Assembly (NCBI GenBank): GCA_032433765.1
Contig: JAVIAB010000092.1
Location: forward strand, 104,817,779-104,881,778
From: Megaustenia siamemsis
Lineage: Eukaryota > Mollusca > Gastropoda > Stylommatophora > Ariophantidae
DNA length: 64,000 bases
Direction of reading: 5' to 3'
Part shown: positions 9,988-21,410 of the stretch, one piece after another
How positions within the stretch are numbered: the first letter of the stretch is position 1
How the letters are laid out: every line of letters starts with the position of its first letter
Translations under genes and position numbers: made by a program
The notes under the pieces: model-generated
What the model was told of the DNA's origin: nothing
What the model saw: only the letters and a program-made list of their open reading frames with translations
Database searches by the model: none

Positions 9988-10904
9988 TGGATGACGACAG
10001 GGCGGGGGGGGGGGGAGGGCCGCTGCATGGATAATTAACGACCTTAATATCATTATGATCTGGTAAGATATAAGCTGGCAGCCTCTCTGAAAGAACACTT
10101 TAGTTGTCTCACATTGTTTACTAAGGTGACTAAATCCCTTTCTCTTGAGACCAGCGGAATGCAACCAACGTTAATAACGACAGTATTACTGATATAGCCT
10201 AGTATTTCATATTCGCAGGTAGATCATCGCGATATTAGCTTCGCTTGTCGAAACTGTGAGCTGAATTCTTATTAGAAAAGGTCAGGGTTAGATTCCGTAT
10301 ATATGACTACACTCGCATAAAACCATATTTGGATATGCACATCACAAATAAAGTGATAAATCAGCTAGAAAGAGAAAATGTCTCGCGTCAAAAACACTGA
10401 GGCAATGAGAGGCAAATAACATTTTATTAACTGAATTTCACTGATAGTGTCTATAGTGATAAAAATCTGTCTTGTAGTTAAAAAACCTCACATATTTATC
10501 AGTGTTTATTTCATTCTATTATTCACACAGTGACAACAAATAGAGAAGATTTAGAAACGAGCAGATTACCACGTGCTTACAAGATATTTAGAAACAAACA
10601 GATAAACTGATATGCAGTAGACTTCAGAAGGATGGTTAAAGAAAAGGATAAAAGACAACAGCCTGATATAAAGCAGAGAAGGTAGAAAGGCAGAGTCTGA
10701 ACAGGAATTCGACTTTAGTTTGAAGGATGTCCAAAGACCGAGCGAAAGTGATTTTTTTATTGCCCTCCATGATGCAACAAGGCATTTATACGTCGGCCAG
10801 CGCTTAAAACAATCACATAATGTCCAGATATCTTTCGTGTTTATTTTTTGCCCTAGTGAAATCTGTAAGTCACTGCTTGACCTTCCTTCCGTTCATCTTC
10901 ATTA
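9983..10904. other. No gene seen
   Basis: AT-rich sequence with only short chance ORFs and no recognisable repeat. Confidence 0.5.
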
Positions 10905-11465
10905 GGTCGCTTGTCATTTACAGAACGTTGCATTCACCACAGCCCGTCTGAGAAATTTTCTGTCTCTAGCCAGCTCTCCCACAGAACGTTGCATTCATCA
11001 CAGCCCGTCCAAAAAAACTTTCTATCACTAGCCAGATTTCCCACAGAATGTTTCATTTACCACAGCACGTCCAAAAAAGTCTCTGTCACTAGCCAAATTT
11101 CCCACAGAACGTTGCATTTACCACGGCCCATCAGAAGGAAACTCTACCTCTAGCCAGATCTTTCACATAACGTTGCGTTCACCACAGCTTGTCTTGAGAA
11201 AATCTCAGTCTCTATATATCTTATAGTCAGATATTCCATAGTACGCTGCACACAAAATAATATGTCTGAAAAAATCTCGGTTTCTAGCCAAATCTCCCAC
11301 TTTTACGTATTGATGATCTCCTCGATGTCACGAAACCACCTTTTGTTTCGTTTGCCTCTGATGCGTAGTAAAGAAACCATGCCTTCCTGTATTGTTCTTT
11401 CCAACCCGTTGTGCTTTTTCATGTGGCCAATGTATTTAATTTCGTTTGTAGAATGTTGGTTTATA
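10905..11465 (-). mobile_element. LINE family E 3' end with diverged 61-bp tandem copies
   Basis: On the minus strand the sequence matches the C-terminal/3' end of a LINE that also occurs at 59650-60310. The part from 10905 to ~11240 consists of about five diverged ~61-bp copies containing CAGAACGTTGCATTCACCAC. Read antisense, the unit resembles a LINE C-terminal block of the form E-V-G-D-L-A-R-D-R-D. Many stops; a relic. Confidence 0.75.
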
Positions 11466-11772
11466 AGCCAGATTTTAAAAAAAATAAAAACTTCAGCGAG
11501 ATGCCAGACTTAAACATTAATTGAAAGATAATCAATAACCTAAGACATGCTGATGATACTATATTGCTAGCAGAAAATCCTAAAGATCTACAACAATTAC
11601 TTAATGAAATAAACGTGACAAGCAAAAAATATGAATTAAATATGATTGTCAAAAGACTAAAACTATGATTATAAACAAAGAAAATACTGTAAACCAACAT
11701 GTGGATATAAAAATTGAATGAATAGACCTGGAGACAGTTCAGAGCTACAACTACTTTGGACATACTATAACC
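11466..11772 (+). mobile_element. LINE family A (RTE-like), first segment of a split copy
   Basis: Encodes a broken reverse transcriptase palm containing a L-R-H-A-D-D-T version of the catalytic block, then L-L-A-E-N-P-K-D-L-Q-Q. The copy stops at CATACTATAACC (11761-11772) and resumes at 17240 after the I-like LINE insertion. Stops and indels make it non-functional. Confidence 0.85.
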
Positions 11773-11814
<42 letters not shown>

Positions 11815-12056
11815 GATCAAGACTCAATCAGAGTAGGATTCCAGACTCTCTCATGAAGTCAGCTGTCTGTTTAAGCGAATCGATTGCCCCATACAGTTTT
11901 TCTTCCAATGAGGTGGGTGTGGACCACATTGCTCTTCTCAGGTCTGTGTATTGCGGGCAATCCTGTAGAACATGTTTTGTAGTCATAATGTCCAGTGTAC
12001 AGTGGCATAGGCTGGTTGTACCTATTTTGAATTTGGTGAACATGTGATTTCTCATT

Positions 12057-12428
12057 CTATTGGGGTGACGTTTGGCCATTGCCTAGGCGAAGTATGATGA
12101 CGTGATCCCTCCTTGATAGTTGGTGGTATCCGTCAATCTCTCTATGCTTTGAGTGTTCTCGTTTCCATTTTCCATGGTACTGACCTTTGAGGATGGATTT
12201 GGCTTCATCATAACTGAGCGGATGGTTCTCTTGTGGTAATCTCCCTCCATCTTTAGCTAATTTGTCTGCGCGTTCGTTCCCGTGTATATTACAGTGTGAT
12301 GGTATCCACTGAATGACTACTCTCTGGAAGTTATTGCATAGTTGGTCCAGGGTTGTTCTCAAATCATCTAGTTCATTGTTCTTGGGGCTTTTTAGAGCTG
12401 ATAGTACTGACAGTTTTTCAAATGACAT
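12057..12428 (-). pseudogene. RNase H segment of the I-like LINE
   Basis: Open for 123 codons. It contains the RNase H C-terminal signature S-H-C-N-I-H-G-N-E-R-A-D-K-L-A-K-D, followed by the LINE tail. The first ~5 codons belong to the inserted family-A fragment; the RNase H N-terminal half lies at 12662-12835, beyond that insertion. Confidence 0.8.
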
Positions 12429-12661
12429 TTTTGGGACATGTTAAAAGACACAACAGCCTACTAAAAGTAATATTGGAATGAAAAAAATACAAGGTAAAAG
12501 AAGCAGAGGCAGACCAAGACTAACATGGACGAGTAACATCAAAAGATGGTCAAGACAATCTATGACAGCCTGCACCATCAAAACAAGAAACAGAGTAGAA
12601 TGACGATCCATGGTAGCCAACCTTGGTTGCGGAGAAGGCACACGATGATGATGATGATGAA
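12414..12661 (+). mobile_element. LINE family A 3' fragment inserted in RNase H
   Basis: A 5'-truncated family-A end (last ~80 codons plus a (GAT)n tail at 12640-12660) inserted within the RNase H region of the I-like LINE. The TSD TACTGACAG lies at 12405-12413 and 12662-12670. Its coding remnant includes G-R-P-R-L-T-W-T-S-N-I-K. Confidence 0.88.
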
Positions 12662-12924
12662 TACTGACAGTGCATCAGTCAGTATCACCAATTTATTGTG
12701 CATGTTGTTTTTGTGTTGAGTAGCCAGTGTTGCAGCATCTCTGATGGCCTCAGTTTCTGCTTTAAAGTTGTTTGACAATTTTCCAGTAGCTATTGACTTG
12801 GGGATCTCGTCCTGATTATTCAGCGTCAAGAACACAGCAGAGCCATCTGTGTATATGTGGGAAAAAGAGTCCTGTGGGTAGGTATAGTGTATGTGTTTTT
12901 CTGCTACGTGTTTTCTTTCTGTGT

Positions 12925-13428
12925 CTAATTCTCTTTCATGATTCCTGTTATATTTTCCTTAAGTTCTGGTATTTTATGCTTTCCATGAGGAGACATATCA
13001 GATGGGCCCAAGGGTTTCGATATTGTTTGGGAAAGTACTGGGTCTCCAGTAGTTAGTTCATTGGCAATTGCAGCGAAGTTGCTAATCTTTAGTCGTACAA
13101 TTCCGGAACCAGTTATTCTTTGGTGCATGTGGTGGCTAAGGAGCCTTCTATATTTCTCCGCTTGTTGCAATACTTTAGTGACCTGTCTGTCATCTAAGGT
13201 TTGTAAACCTGTTACTGTTTCTAGAGTCTTGATAGGTGTAGATTTCATAGCACCAGTGATGATACGGGCAGCTTGGTTCTGTGTTCTATTAATTTTGCTA
13301 AAGTATGATTTGGAAGCCATAGCCCAGGCTGTGACTCCATACTCTAGAACTGGTCTGACTCTTCCTACGTATAGTCTTTTAAAAATATTGCTGTCTTCCC
13401 CCCAGTCCGTTCCTGTCAATTTCTTCAT
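12925..13428 (-). pseudogene. RT thumb/connection region of the I-like LINE
   Basis: 167 open codons, including R-P-V-L-E-Y-G-V-T-A-W and N-Q-A-A-R-I-I-T-G-A, a block typical of the region between RT and RNase H in Jockey and I-superfamily LINEs. It is the second-longest surviving open stretch of this copy. Confidence 0.8.
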
Positions 13429-13773
13429 AATATTTGTTCGTTTTCTGGCTTTTTTTCATTGGTCTATCTTATTTTTCCAAGTCATTCTGTGATTCATGGT
13501 GACGCCAAGATATGTTGGGTTGTGGTCAATAGGGAGTGTATGGTCTTTTATCTTCAAGTTTGCAGAGAGTGTGTTTCTTAATAGGCTGAAAATTGTATAT
13601 GTAGTTTTTTTTCGTTGATTGGTAAGAACTAGGTGTTCGTCCATTTTTCAAGTTCACCTAGGACATTTTGCATCCTGGGTCCAGCCACCGACACACTTTC
13701 CTCGCAAGCTCATAACGCCATATCATCTTCGTATATTGCTGAGTGTATTCTGGGTGGGATGTCCATTACGATG

Positions 13774-14286
13774 TCATTTATGAAAATTAAAAAGAGTGTT
13801 GGGGACAAGACTCCGCCTTGTGGCGACACCTTGTTCGATAGAGACCTTCTTACTTAGTTGACCTTGAACTTGTACTCTGGCCGTTCTGTCCTGATGGTAT
13901 TGAGAGACCCAATTGAATAAACGACCCTGGATGCCAAGTCTAAAAAGCTTGTTCTTTAAACACTCTCGCCAAACCCTATCAAAAGCCTTCTCCGTGTCGA
14001 CCCACACTGCCAGTGTGTATTTCTTTTCTTATAGATTGTTCTCTATTTCCTGTGCAATGTAGATGACCAGGTCTTCAGTTGATCTGTGCTGACGGAAGCC
14101 ACTTTATTGTGGTACGATTTGTTGTTTTGTCTCCAAATGCCACATAAGTCTTCTGTTAACCAGCCTTTCCATGAGTTTACTCAGGCAGCTCAGTAGGCTA
14201 AATGGTCTAATATTACTTGGGTCTAGTGGGTCTTTTCCACGCTTGAGGATGGGCACCATAATAGCTTCTTTCCAGATTGCCGGCAT
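13774..14286 (-). pseudogene. RT palm/fingers of the I-like LINE
   Basis: Two open segments (14286-14104 and 14007-13774). Blocks seen: N-I-R-P-F-S-L-L-S-C-L-S-K, then D-T-E-K-A-F-D-R-V-W (motif A) and a damaged motif B of the form G-V-A-T-R-R-S-L-V-P-N. A stop and a frame change separate them. Confidence 0.8.
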
Positions 14287-14541
14287 ATGACCTCACTTCC
14301 AGCTAGCATTTATTATCCTTAGAAGCTGACTCTTGGCTTTCTGTCCCAGATTTAGGAGCATTTAGTTGGAGATTCCATCTTTACGAAGAGAACTTTTGAG
14401 CTTCAGTCCTTTGAGAGCAACATCTAATTCATTGGGGTAAAGATAGTCGTCTGATGCTCTTCTGGTGCTAAAGGCATGTGTTTTGCATCTTGGTTTTCCC
14501 GTCTTGCAACTTTCTGTTTGTCTATTGGAATGTTTATTCTA

Positions 14542-15138
14542 CTAATGTTTTTTGTAAGTCTCTATCAGTAGATTTGCTGCCCTTTTGCCTGGGAGAATGT
14601 TCTGATTGTGTGTTAATGATATTGGAGGTCGGCAGTTGTTTTCGTCGCCCAGAGCTTTCGAAAGCGTCCATAGTTTATGACCATTTTTGTCTAGATTAAG
14701 GTTCTCTGTTGTGTCTATCCAACTCTGTCTTGCTGATATCATGACCTCATGTCTGTATTTGGCCCAGGCTGCTTTGTAGGCAATGTTGCTCTCTGTGCTG
14801 TGTGATGTTTCAGCTAGTTCTCTGGCAGAGTCCAGTTCCTCTTCTAGTCTTTGTATTTCCTTGCTCCAGTATGGCTTGTAGTTTGATCTTGCTCCTCTAT
14901 GAATGGATTCTTTAGCAGCTCTCAGGATTCCATTTGTTAACCGCTCTATCATATTATTGACCTTCTTTTCGTGGGTGTTGATAAGCGCAGTATATGCATC
15001 AGTGAGCCTGGCAAACTTTGCCCAATCTGCTCTCTTATAGTTCCAGGGGGGAAGAGGTATTTTCAACTCCTGTTTGTGAGCAAGAGCCACTGAAACTTTG
15101 ACTGGTCTATGGTCACTATTTCCAAGTTGGTTCAGCAC
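14542..15138 (-). pseudogene. Endonuclease end and linker of the I-like LINE
   Basis: 198 open codons. It starts after the endonuclease signature N-S-D-H-R-P-V-K-V and continues into the helical linker (P-Y-W-S-K-E-I-Q-R-L, Y-K-A-A-W-A-K-Y-R) that precedes RT in such LINEs. Longest undamaged part of the element. Confidence 0.8.
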
Positions 15139-15462
15139 TTTTCTGGTTATTTTGATAGATATGTCTCCAGTTGCAAATGCTATGTCGGGAGTGGAAGTTG
15201 TTTTCCATCTTCTTGAGTAGAAGGTTGGGGGGGGAAGGGGGGGGAGTCCTCCCTAGAGTTTATGAGGGATAAGTTGTTGTCTATTTCCCATTCCTCCACT
15301 TCGTCACCTCGAACATTGGATTCCTTATATTCCCATCTTTCAGAGTGGCTGTTAAAGTCTCCTACTACCAGACACTTTGATGGTGTTATTTCTATTGACT
15401 CCAGCTTCAGTAATTTGTCATTTGGACAGTATATATTAAATATCCTTATACTAGCGGATATA

Positions 15463-15817
15463 GGGTGTCCGGTTAGCGCAATCGATAGGCGGTTGGCTTA
15501 CCACGGCAACAGCCGGGGTTCGTAATCCTGGCGAGGACACCTGGGTTTTACTAATTCCCTAAAAATTAGTAGGAGCCGCGATAGCTCAGTGGTTAGTGAC
15601 ACTACGGACAAGGGGTAGGGTTCGATCCCAACCGACGGCTCCGGGTTCACCCAGCCTTAAATGGGTACCGGATTTTTTCTGGGAAAGTAAAAGCAGCACG
15701 GGCGTAATACCGACCACATTACCCCAAAAATCATGTGCTGAAGGTCTGCAAAATATAGGGTCACTAACACCATATTTCCCTATACGCCACTTGGCGTGAC
15801 GGGGGGTACTTTACTTT
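15463..15817 (+). mobile_element. Composite SINE: two tRNA-like heads in one insertion
   Basis: The insertion is bounded by the 13-bp TSD ACTAGCGGATATA (15450-15462 and 15818-15830). Part 1 (15463-15571) begins with a tRNA-like unit whose ends GGTGTCC and GGACACC pair, with box-B-like GGTTCG. Part 2 (15572-15817) is the common SINE of this window: GAGCCGCGATAGCTCAGTGG head, box B GGTTCGATCCC, central GGGCGTAATACCGACC and 3' GCACTTTAC-type tail. I see no TSD at the internal junction, so the two parts probably moved as one unit. Confidence 0.85.
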
Positions 15818-15830
15818 ACTAGCGGATATA

Positions 15831-16147
15831 AATATACTTATACTTGTAAATGTTCTGAAAGAGGTCAAAGCAAACAGAGAGCTAATTTACAATATTATGA
15901 AGAAACAATCATCATTTTTTGGCCATGTAATGAGAAGAGAACAACTTGAATATATTGGAACAATTGGAAAAATTGAGAGACGAAGAGATAGAGGGAAACA
16001 AAGAGAAAAGATACCAGACAGCTTAAGAGAATGGCTTAGCAGAATGTCAACAACAGAAATGATAAAGAACTGTCGAGATCGAGTTGTGGAGAGACATGAT
16101 CACCAACGCCAGTAGTAGGCCTGGTACTTGATGATGATGATGATGAT
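15831..16147 (+). mobile_element. LINE family D 3' fragment with (GAT)n tail
   Basis: Encodes the C-terminal remnant F-F-G-H-V-M-R-R-E-Q-L-E-Y and R-D-R-G-K-Q-R-E-K, then a (GAT)n tail at 16128-16147. Its TSD is ATACTAGCGGA (15448-15458 and 16146-16156). The later SINE inserted into the left TSD copy, so three copies of ACTAGCGGA are present. Confidence 0.85.
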
Positions 16148-16175
16148 ACTAGCGGAGTTAATGTATAGGTCTGTA

Positions 16176-16487
16176 CTAATGATCTCTGCCTCTCCGTTTT
16201 TGACTACATCTATAAGTTTTTTGGGATGGAATTTGTGTTAAGAATAAGAATTTCACCCTTGTGAGTTGGAATATATTGTCCCTGTCTTGTCTAAATATTT
16301 GGTAGCCCCTGATCATAAATCTGTGCTGAGGATTAAGATGATTTTCCTGGATGTAAGCAACGTCTGTCTCCTCCTCTGCTAGTCTGATTGTTAGAGCTTG
16401 TTTTTTGTGGTATATGCCCTCCGCATTCCAGTGTATTATATTCAGCTGTTTCTGGAAGCCTTTCCGGTCAGCGGTAGTTTCTATCAT
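16176..16487 (-). pseudogene. Endonuclease start of the I-like LINE
   Basis: 103 codons beginning M-I-E-T-T-A-D-R-K-G, then N-I-I-H-W-N-A-E-G-I and I-Q-E-N-H-L, the first two apurinic-endonuclease-like blocks (Asn and Glu). The rest of the endonuclease was separated by the D-LINE and SINE insertions. Confidence 0.75.
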
Positions 16488-16994
16488 AATTAGAGTCTGT
16501 TAGATCCAGTCTGATTGATTACGTGTTAAAACGTTGCACTGTGTTCTGCGCCAGTGGCCCAGTGCATCCAATTTCAGCCAGCTTTTTATTGAGGTTTGCT
16601 TTCCTTAAGCTTCAATTGTCTCCAATCTTCCTACAAGGCAGCAAATTGTCTTTTATGTAGGGAGATTCTGCTCTTAGATGGTCGGCCCTCCCAGGCTTAC
16701 GAGCATCATCTGCCAAAGCTTGATGTAGTAATTAGTTGGTGATTAGACCATGACCATCACACATCAAACAACAGACTATAAGACCCTCCTAACTATCACG
16801 AACTTCCGGGAGTCTCACCGATGCTGGCAAGTCATGTTATGACAAGTATTTTAAACTAAAAGTTCTACCAGATATATACGAATATATGCTGAAACATGTA
16901 ATTTACTATTTGGATAGTTTGTCAAAGAAGGTGTTGATCTCCTCCTGCGTTAGTGGACGCATGGTTGTTTACTAATTTGGTTCATTTAAGACAG

Positions 16995-17062
16995 CGCCCA
17001 CAAGAGTCAGAGTGAAATGAATCTCCATTGTCGCCAACCTTCGATGCAGGGAGAAAGCACGA
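16995..17062 (+). repeat. Possible short family-A 3' fragment
   Basis: A stretch resembling CAGAGTGAAATGGCG...GCCAACCTTCG...GGAGA, the end of family A, inside the 5' UTR of the I-like LINE. Short and diverged. Confidence 0.3.
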
Positions 17063-17239
17063 CAAGATTGTGTTCTGAGCTTATACTCCAGGCAATGTGC
17101 TAGTAAGAGTTAAACTTTAACCCCCGCCGTTGAGAATGAACGAAATTCTGCAAATTCAGATCATGGCCGCTGGGCTTTGTTCAAACGTAAACAAGCGTCC
17201 ATCTTGGTGCGTCCATCTTGGTGCTTCCATACTATAACC

Positions 17240-17279
17240 AGTGATAGAAAATGTTCAAACTGAAAATAAACAAATGAAT
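17240..17279 (+). mobile_element. LINE family A, middle segment of the split copy
   Basis: Resumes exactly where 11772 stopped (AGTGATAGAAAATG...AATAAACAAATGAAT) and is interrupted again by a family-D insertion at 17280. Confidence 0.85.
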
Positions 17280-17764
17280 CATCATCATCATCATCATCAT
17301 CATGTACCTTACATGTTTGCGTTGGCGATCATGTCCTTCCACAATCTTCTATCTACATTGTATCGTATCGGTTCTGTTGTTGACTGTTTTCCATGCCATG
17401 ACACCAAGCTATCCAGTATTTTCTCTCATTGTCGTCCGCGATCTCTCTTTCCCTTTATTTTGCAAGTTGTAACCAAGTATTCCAACTTTTCTCTTCTCAT
17501 GATGTACCCCAAAAAAATGTTGATGGTTTCTTTATGATGTTTTTTTATGACTTCCCTTTTTGCGTTGGCCTCTTTGAGAATTTCTTCATTGGTCTTTTTA
17601 GCTGTCCAGGGAACTTTCACCATTCTTCTCGGAAATCCCATCTATGTGGCCTCTAATCGTCTTTTTATTTGTTTGCCTACTGTCCATGATTTGCTTCCAT
17701 AGGTCAGAATTGGTTCTATGTAGCACCGATGTAGCACTCTTTCTCACTTCAATTGACATAGATT
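17280..17764 (-). mobile_element. LINE family D 3' end, antisense, with (CAT)n tail
   Basis: Minus-strand remnant containing R-R-M-V-K-V-P-W-T-A-K-K-T-N-E-E and M-R-R-E-K-L-E-Y-L. The tail is (CAT)n at 17279-17302 on the plus strand. TSD TAAACAAATGAAT at 17267-17279 and 17765-17777, splitting the family-A copy. Confidence 0.85.
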
Positions 17765-17777
17765 TAAACAAATGAAT

Positions 17778-18300
17778 AGGAATGGTAAATATAAATTTTA
17801 ATGGCATGAAAAATATCCTAACATCAAAACAAATAACATCAGGACTAAAACTAAGAATAGAAAAATGTTATATCTTCTCACCATTTCTGTATAGTGCTAA
17901 ACATAGACATTGGACAAGAAAACAGAATAAAATATTGAAGCCTTTGTAATGTGTATATGTAGAGGCATATGTAGAATTGGATGTAAAAGAAAGAAAACAA
18001 ACGATGAAGTCTTAAAAGAAAAAAAAATTAAAAGAGAACTACTAAATATATTTCAATCAAGACAAATGAGACTTTGTGGGCATGTTAAAAGTCACAAAAG
18101 CCTACTAAACGTAATCTTGGAAGGGAAAATACAAGGTAAAAGAAGCAGAAGCAGAACAAGACTGACATGGACGAGTAACATCAGCAGATGGACACGTCAG
18201 TCAATGACAACCTGCACCATCGAAGCAAGGGACAGAGCTGAATGGCGCTCCATATGAGCCAACCTTCAATGCGGAGACCGCACTTAATGATGACGATGAA
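17778..18300 (+). mobile_element. LINE family A, 3' segment of the split copy
   Basis: Continues the RT C-terminal region through G-R-I/R-I-G-C-K-R-K and the R-L-T-W-T-S-N-I-S-R-W block. Ends in GATGACGATGAAGAAGAA, a diverged (GAT)n tail. Confidence 0.85.
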
Positions 18301-19309
18301 GAAGAATAAAGAATATTGTCTGGCAGTTAACATTAATCATATGAACTAGTTATATGACCCTTTTCGTCTTGTCAGACGGTCTAGTGTAGGCTATTGCGTA
18401 TTTTTTTTTTTAGGTCTTGTTTTTGTTGAACACCTTCTCTTGTGGCTAGCTTTACAAATTTTTGACAAACACACATGGCTACAGAATTAACAAGTCAGGC
18501 CCACTGATCCACAGGGTATTCCTTCCTTTTTCATGAGTCTTTTCTCTTCTAAGTCTTGCCTTAGCACAGTCTCAAATGATGTTATTCCATTTCTTTATAT
18601 ATGCTCTCCATGATGTGTGATCACTTGCCAGATCTTCCCATTCATTTTCATAGATGGAGAAGTCATTCAGAGATGATTTATATGAACTAGTAACCAACAA
18701 ATAAAACAATGTGTTAGGCAATGCTCTGTACTATCTTCAAATCTATTGAATGAGTATCGTGAGATTATACTTATATCTGTAAAGGACTAACCAGGAATAT
18801 CAATATATGGTTATGCCATAATCTACTAGCTAACGAGTGAAAATAAGTTACAGAAAATAGGTGACGTAATAAGGGTAGCAAGTAAAGATAGACCTCAGCT
18901 TCTAGGGTGAAAAAAGACAATAATCACAATAAAGAAAATTACATTTTCGAAACGAACATTGATTAGAGCAGCATTAGAACAATAAATGCACATCTCTGTA
19001 GACGATAATAACTCCGGATAATACAATAGCCTCAGTGGTGAGGTGCAGAATAACTCAGGCTGAGGGTGCATTACAAAGTAATTTAAACAATATTATGTAA
19101 CCCTTTTGTGATAACGAAGATAGGAAATGGTTGTCCGCAATATTTTATAAACTGTCCTTGTCAAGGAAATTATTCCTGGACTAGCAGTAGAAAAACAAAG
19201 TGGAGAAATGTTATTTTACTGAAGAAAATCGAGAATGTTGTGGATTGATAAATGTAGTAATTAGGGCATTTGAAAAGAGACCAAAACGAAATGAAAAATC
19301 TGTTTCCAA
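18301..19309. other. No gene seen
   Basis: AT-rich with only chance ORFs; no family recognised. Confidence 0.5.
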
Positions 19310-19530
19310 CATCAGGAGAAACAATCATCATTTGTTTGTCATGTAATTGGAAGGGAACAATTGGAACATATTAAATATATTACATGAGAAAAAATAATGA
19401 GGAAAGAGGAGATAGAGACCGAGAGAAAAGAAAGCACACAGTTAGTGACTTGTTTAAGACAGTGGATTAGTAGGAAATCAACAACAGAAATAATAAACAA
19501 ATGTAAAGATAAAAGAATGTGAGGAGAGGC
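19310..19530 (+). mobile_element. Degenerate LINE family D 3' fragment
   Basis: Resembles the 15890-16100 copy (GAAACAATCATCATTTGT, then GTCATGTAATTGGAAGGGAA and a T-T-E-I-I-N-like end), with many changes. Confidence 0.55.
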
Positions 19531-20983
19531 ATTATTCGTTTATATTTTTTAATATGTCCAGGTTCGTTATCAAGAACTAGAGGTAGACATCTCAGATGAT
19601 CTTAAATACACAAAAAACGTAAATAAACACATAACGACCGTAGTGTTTAAAAAACGTTATTCTCACATTTTCCAATGTGTGGTCAGAAGTAGACAAAACC
19701 GCTGTAGATACGAGAGGGAAATGCAGATGGCGAGTAAGAAATGGGCCACGTAAATGGGATATATCTAAAGTTATGAGGAAAGATGTTTAAAAAAGGGAAA
19801 GGACAACATAAAAGTGCGATGGATCGTGAAGCAGCATAAAGAAATACGCATGCATGACAAACTAGGTCTAATGGTCACCTGGGACAGCATCATGGAGTCT
19901 CATGTCGCACAGCATTCTCTTTATTGTTGTCAATTATATTAATTTCTTACGTTCTGCGCATACAATTTCCGAATTAAACGTTGAGAATGAAGAAAAACAA
20001 TGTCTTAATCTGCGTGACCGAAAAAAACAGTTGAACTGGCGTTCGACCCCAGGAAAACAAGAATAATCATCGCTAAAAGTACAGTTGTTCTAATTAACTT
20101 GTAAATTAAGTTTAATCGGGTAGTTAGTTTGGATCTTTACATGAAAATTCCGTTATTGCTACGAAGCAACGTTCTATTCATAGCCAGATTTAGATGAAGA
20201 TACCCTGGAGCCCATCTCAATCTCCCACTCGTGCCAAAAAGTAAAAGTATTTGGAACAAAATTTAGTGAGGCCGAGAATAATGACGTAATAATGACGCAT
20301 GCTTAAAATTGTGCAAATTCACAATATGGTCATTAGGATACAATTGCTGCATGAAAAAAAATTGCTTTTTTTAAATGCATGATTGTTACAACTGACAATG
20401 TGAAGACGTTTGAGCGAACTTTTAAGTTGTCGGATTACATTCTGAACATAACCAGTAACAGATTTTAAAAATAGAAATAGAAAAAGAAGTCCTGTCTTTT
20501 CAACTCTGCTCTGGTGTATCTCACTGCTTTCGTGGAAGGAAAAAGTCACACAATTAATACTTACGTGAGTGCGATTGTTGAGTTACTAGTTTGAGACATA
20601 CTGATTCTGTAATGGAGTTCAAGTAAAATTAATGAAACATTGTTTTTTTATACAACACAGTTGCCTTGTGGAACTGCTAGTGTAAGAGATGTTTATGACA
20701 GTGTCAAATGTATTTATACACCATACGCCTCAATCAGAGGCGCCCTAGAAATCTGAGACTCTAAGGACTTAACCTGCGAAGCCTATATAGGTAAATCCGG
20801 TACTGGCTCCACATATTTTTAAAAAATGACAATAAGAACATGTCACATGATGCGCACGGTCGCTTTCAGAAGTCTCCACGAGCTCATTATAGATTTCACA
20901 CTGTCAAGTCAATTACCGCGCAATCTGCGAACAGTATAGTTATTCCAGTGATAGGTACCAATGCTTGCTTATTGATATGCTTA
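19531..20983. other. No gene seen
   Basis: AT-rich; only short ORFs without family resemblance. Confidence 0.5.
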
Positions 20984-21410
20984 TGGAAGGCCCCGGTATC
21001 ACTGCATACGAATTAAAATCCATAACTGCTCAAATCTCCGTGCCAGTAGAATCATCTGAATTAATATCTCATCTCCCAAACAAAGAAATTTAGCTGCAAT
21101 CCCCATCATAGCAGTCTCAGCACACACCAAAAGACATAAGGCGAAACCGCACAGAAAGTGAACACAGCCATTTTTCCCCTCATACGATATCATCATTCAT
21201 CGTAAGCAATTAGAATATCCAAACACGATCAAAACGGATGAAACGCACAGCTCACTGTATGCACAGAACACTTAACTCAGTAGCTATGGCAGCAAGCCCG
21301 ACTTGGAATATGAGGAAATTGCAGCAAGGAACACTCTTCAGGCACAGCATTTAACGGTTCCTGTCGCCAATCCGCCATATTAACCGGAATTGTGACATTT
21401 CACAATAGAC
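20984..21410 (-). repeat. ~400-bp dispersed repeat, copy 1 (3' end of the Cys-rich-ORF element)
   Basis: Reverse complement resembles 24858-25275 and 44381-44755 through its whole length, from TATGGCGGAT(T/A)GG(C/T)G(A/G)CAGGAACC to GGCCTTCC. No trace of the Cys-rich ORF upstream, so this looks like a 5'-truncated copy. Confidence 0.8.

Larger units (their letters stand above)
11773..17227 (-). mobile_element. I/Nimb-like LINE with RNase H, full-length but decayed, carrying nested insertions
   Basis: Flanked by the 12-bp TSD CATACTATAACC (11761-11772 and 17228-17239), so both ends are known. Antisense reading, 5' to 3': a 5' UTR starting with two CACCAAGATGGACGC-like copies; an endonuclease start (16487-16176, N-I-I-H-W-N-A-E-G); the endonuclease end with S-D-H-R-P (about 15115); RT blocks (14286-13456, including D-T-E-K-A-F-D-R-V-W); a thumb region (13428-12925); RNase H (12835 to 12057, with T-D-A-L-S and W-I-P-S-H-C-N-I-H-G-N-E-R-A-D); and a C-terminal Cys/His knuckle (12079-11828). 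The RNase H after RT places it in the I superfamily. Several frameshifts and stops. The (CT)n run at 11778-11815 is its (GA)n 3' tail. Confidence 0.88.

Noticed and set aside
15463..15541. Functional tRNA gene
   Set aside because: The acceptor-like ends pair and boxes A/B are recognisable, but the anticodon arm does not fold to a 5-bp stem with a 7-base loop, and the unit is the head of a SINE.
20999..21196. 65-codon ORF in the ~400-bp repeat
   Set aside because: Other copies have a stop near its start; more likely 3' UTR-type sequence.
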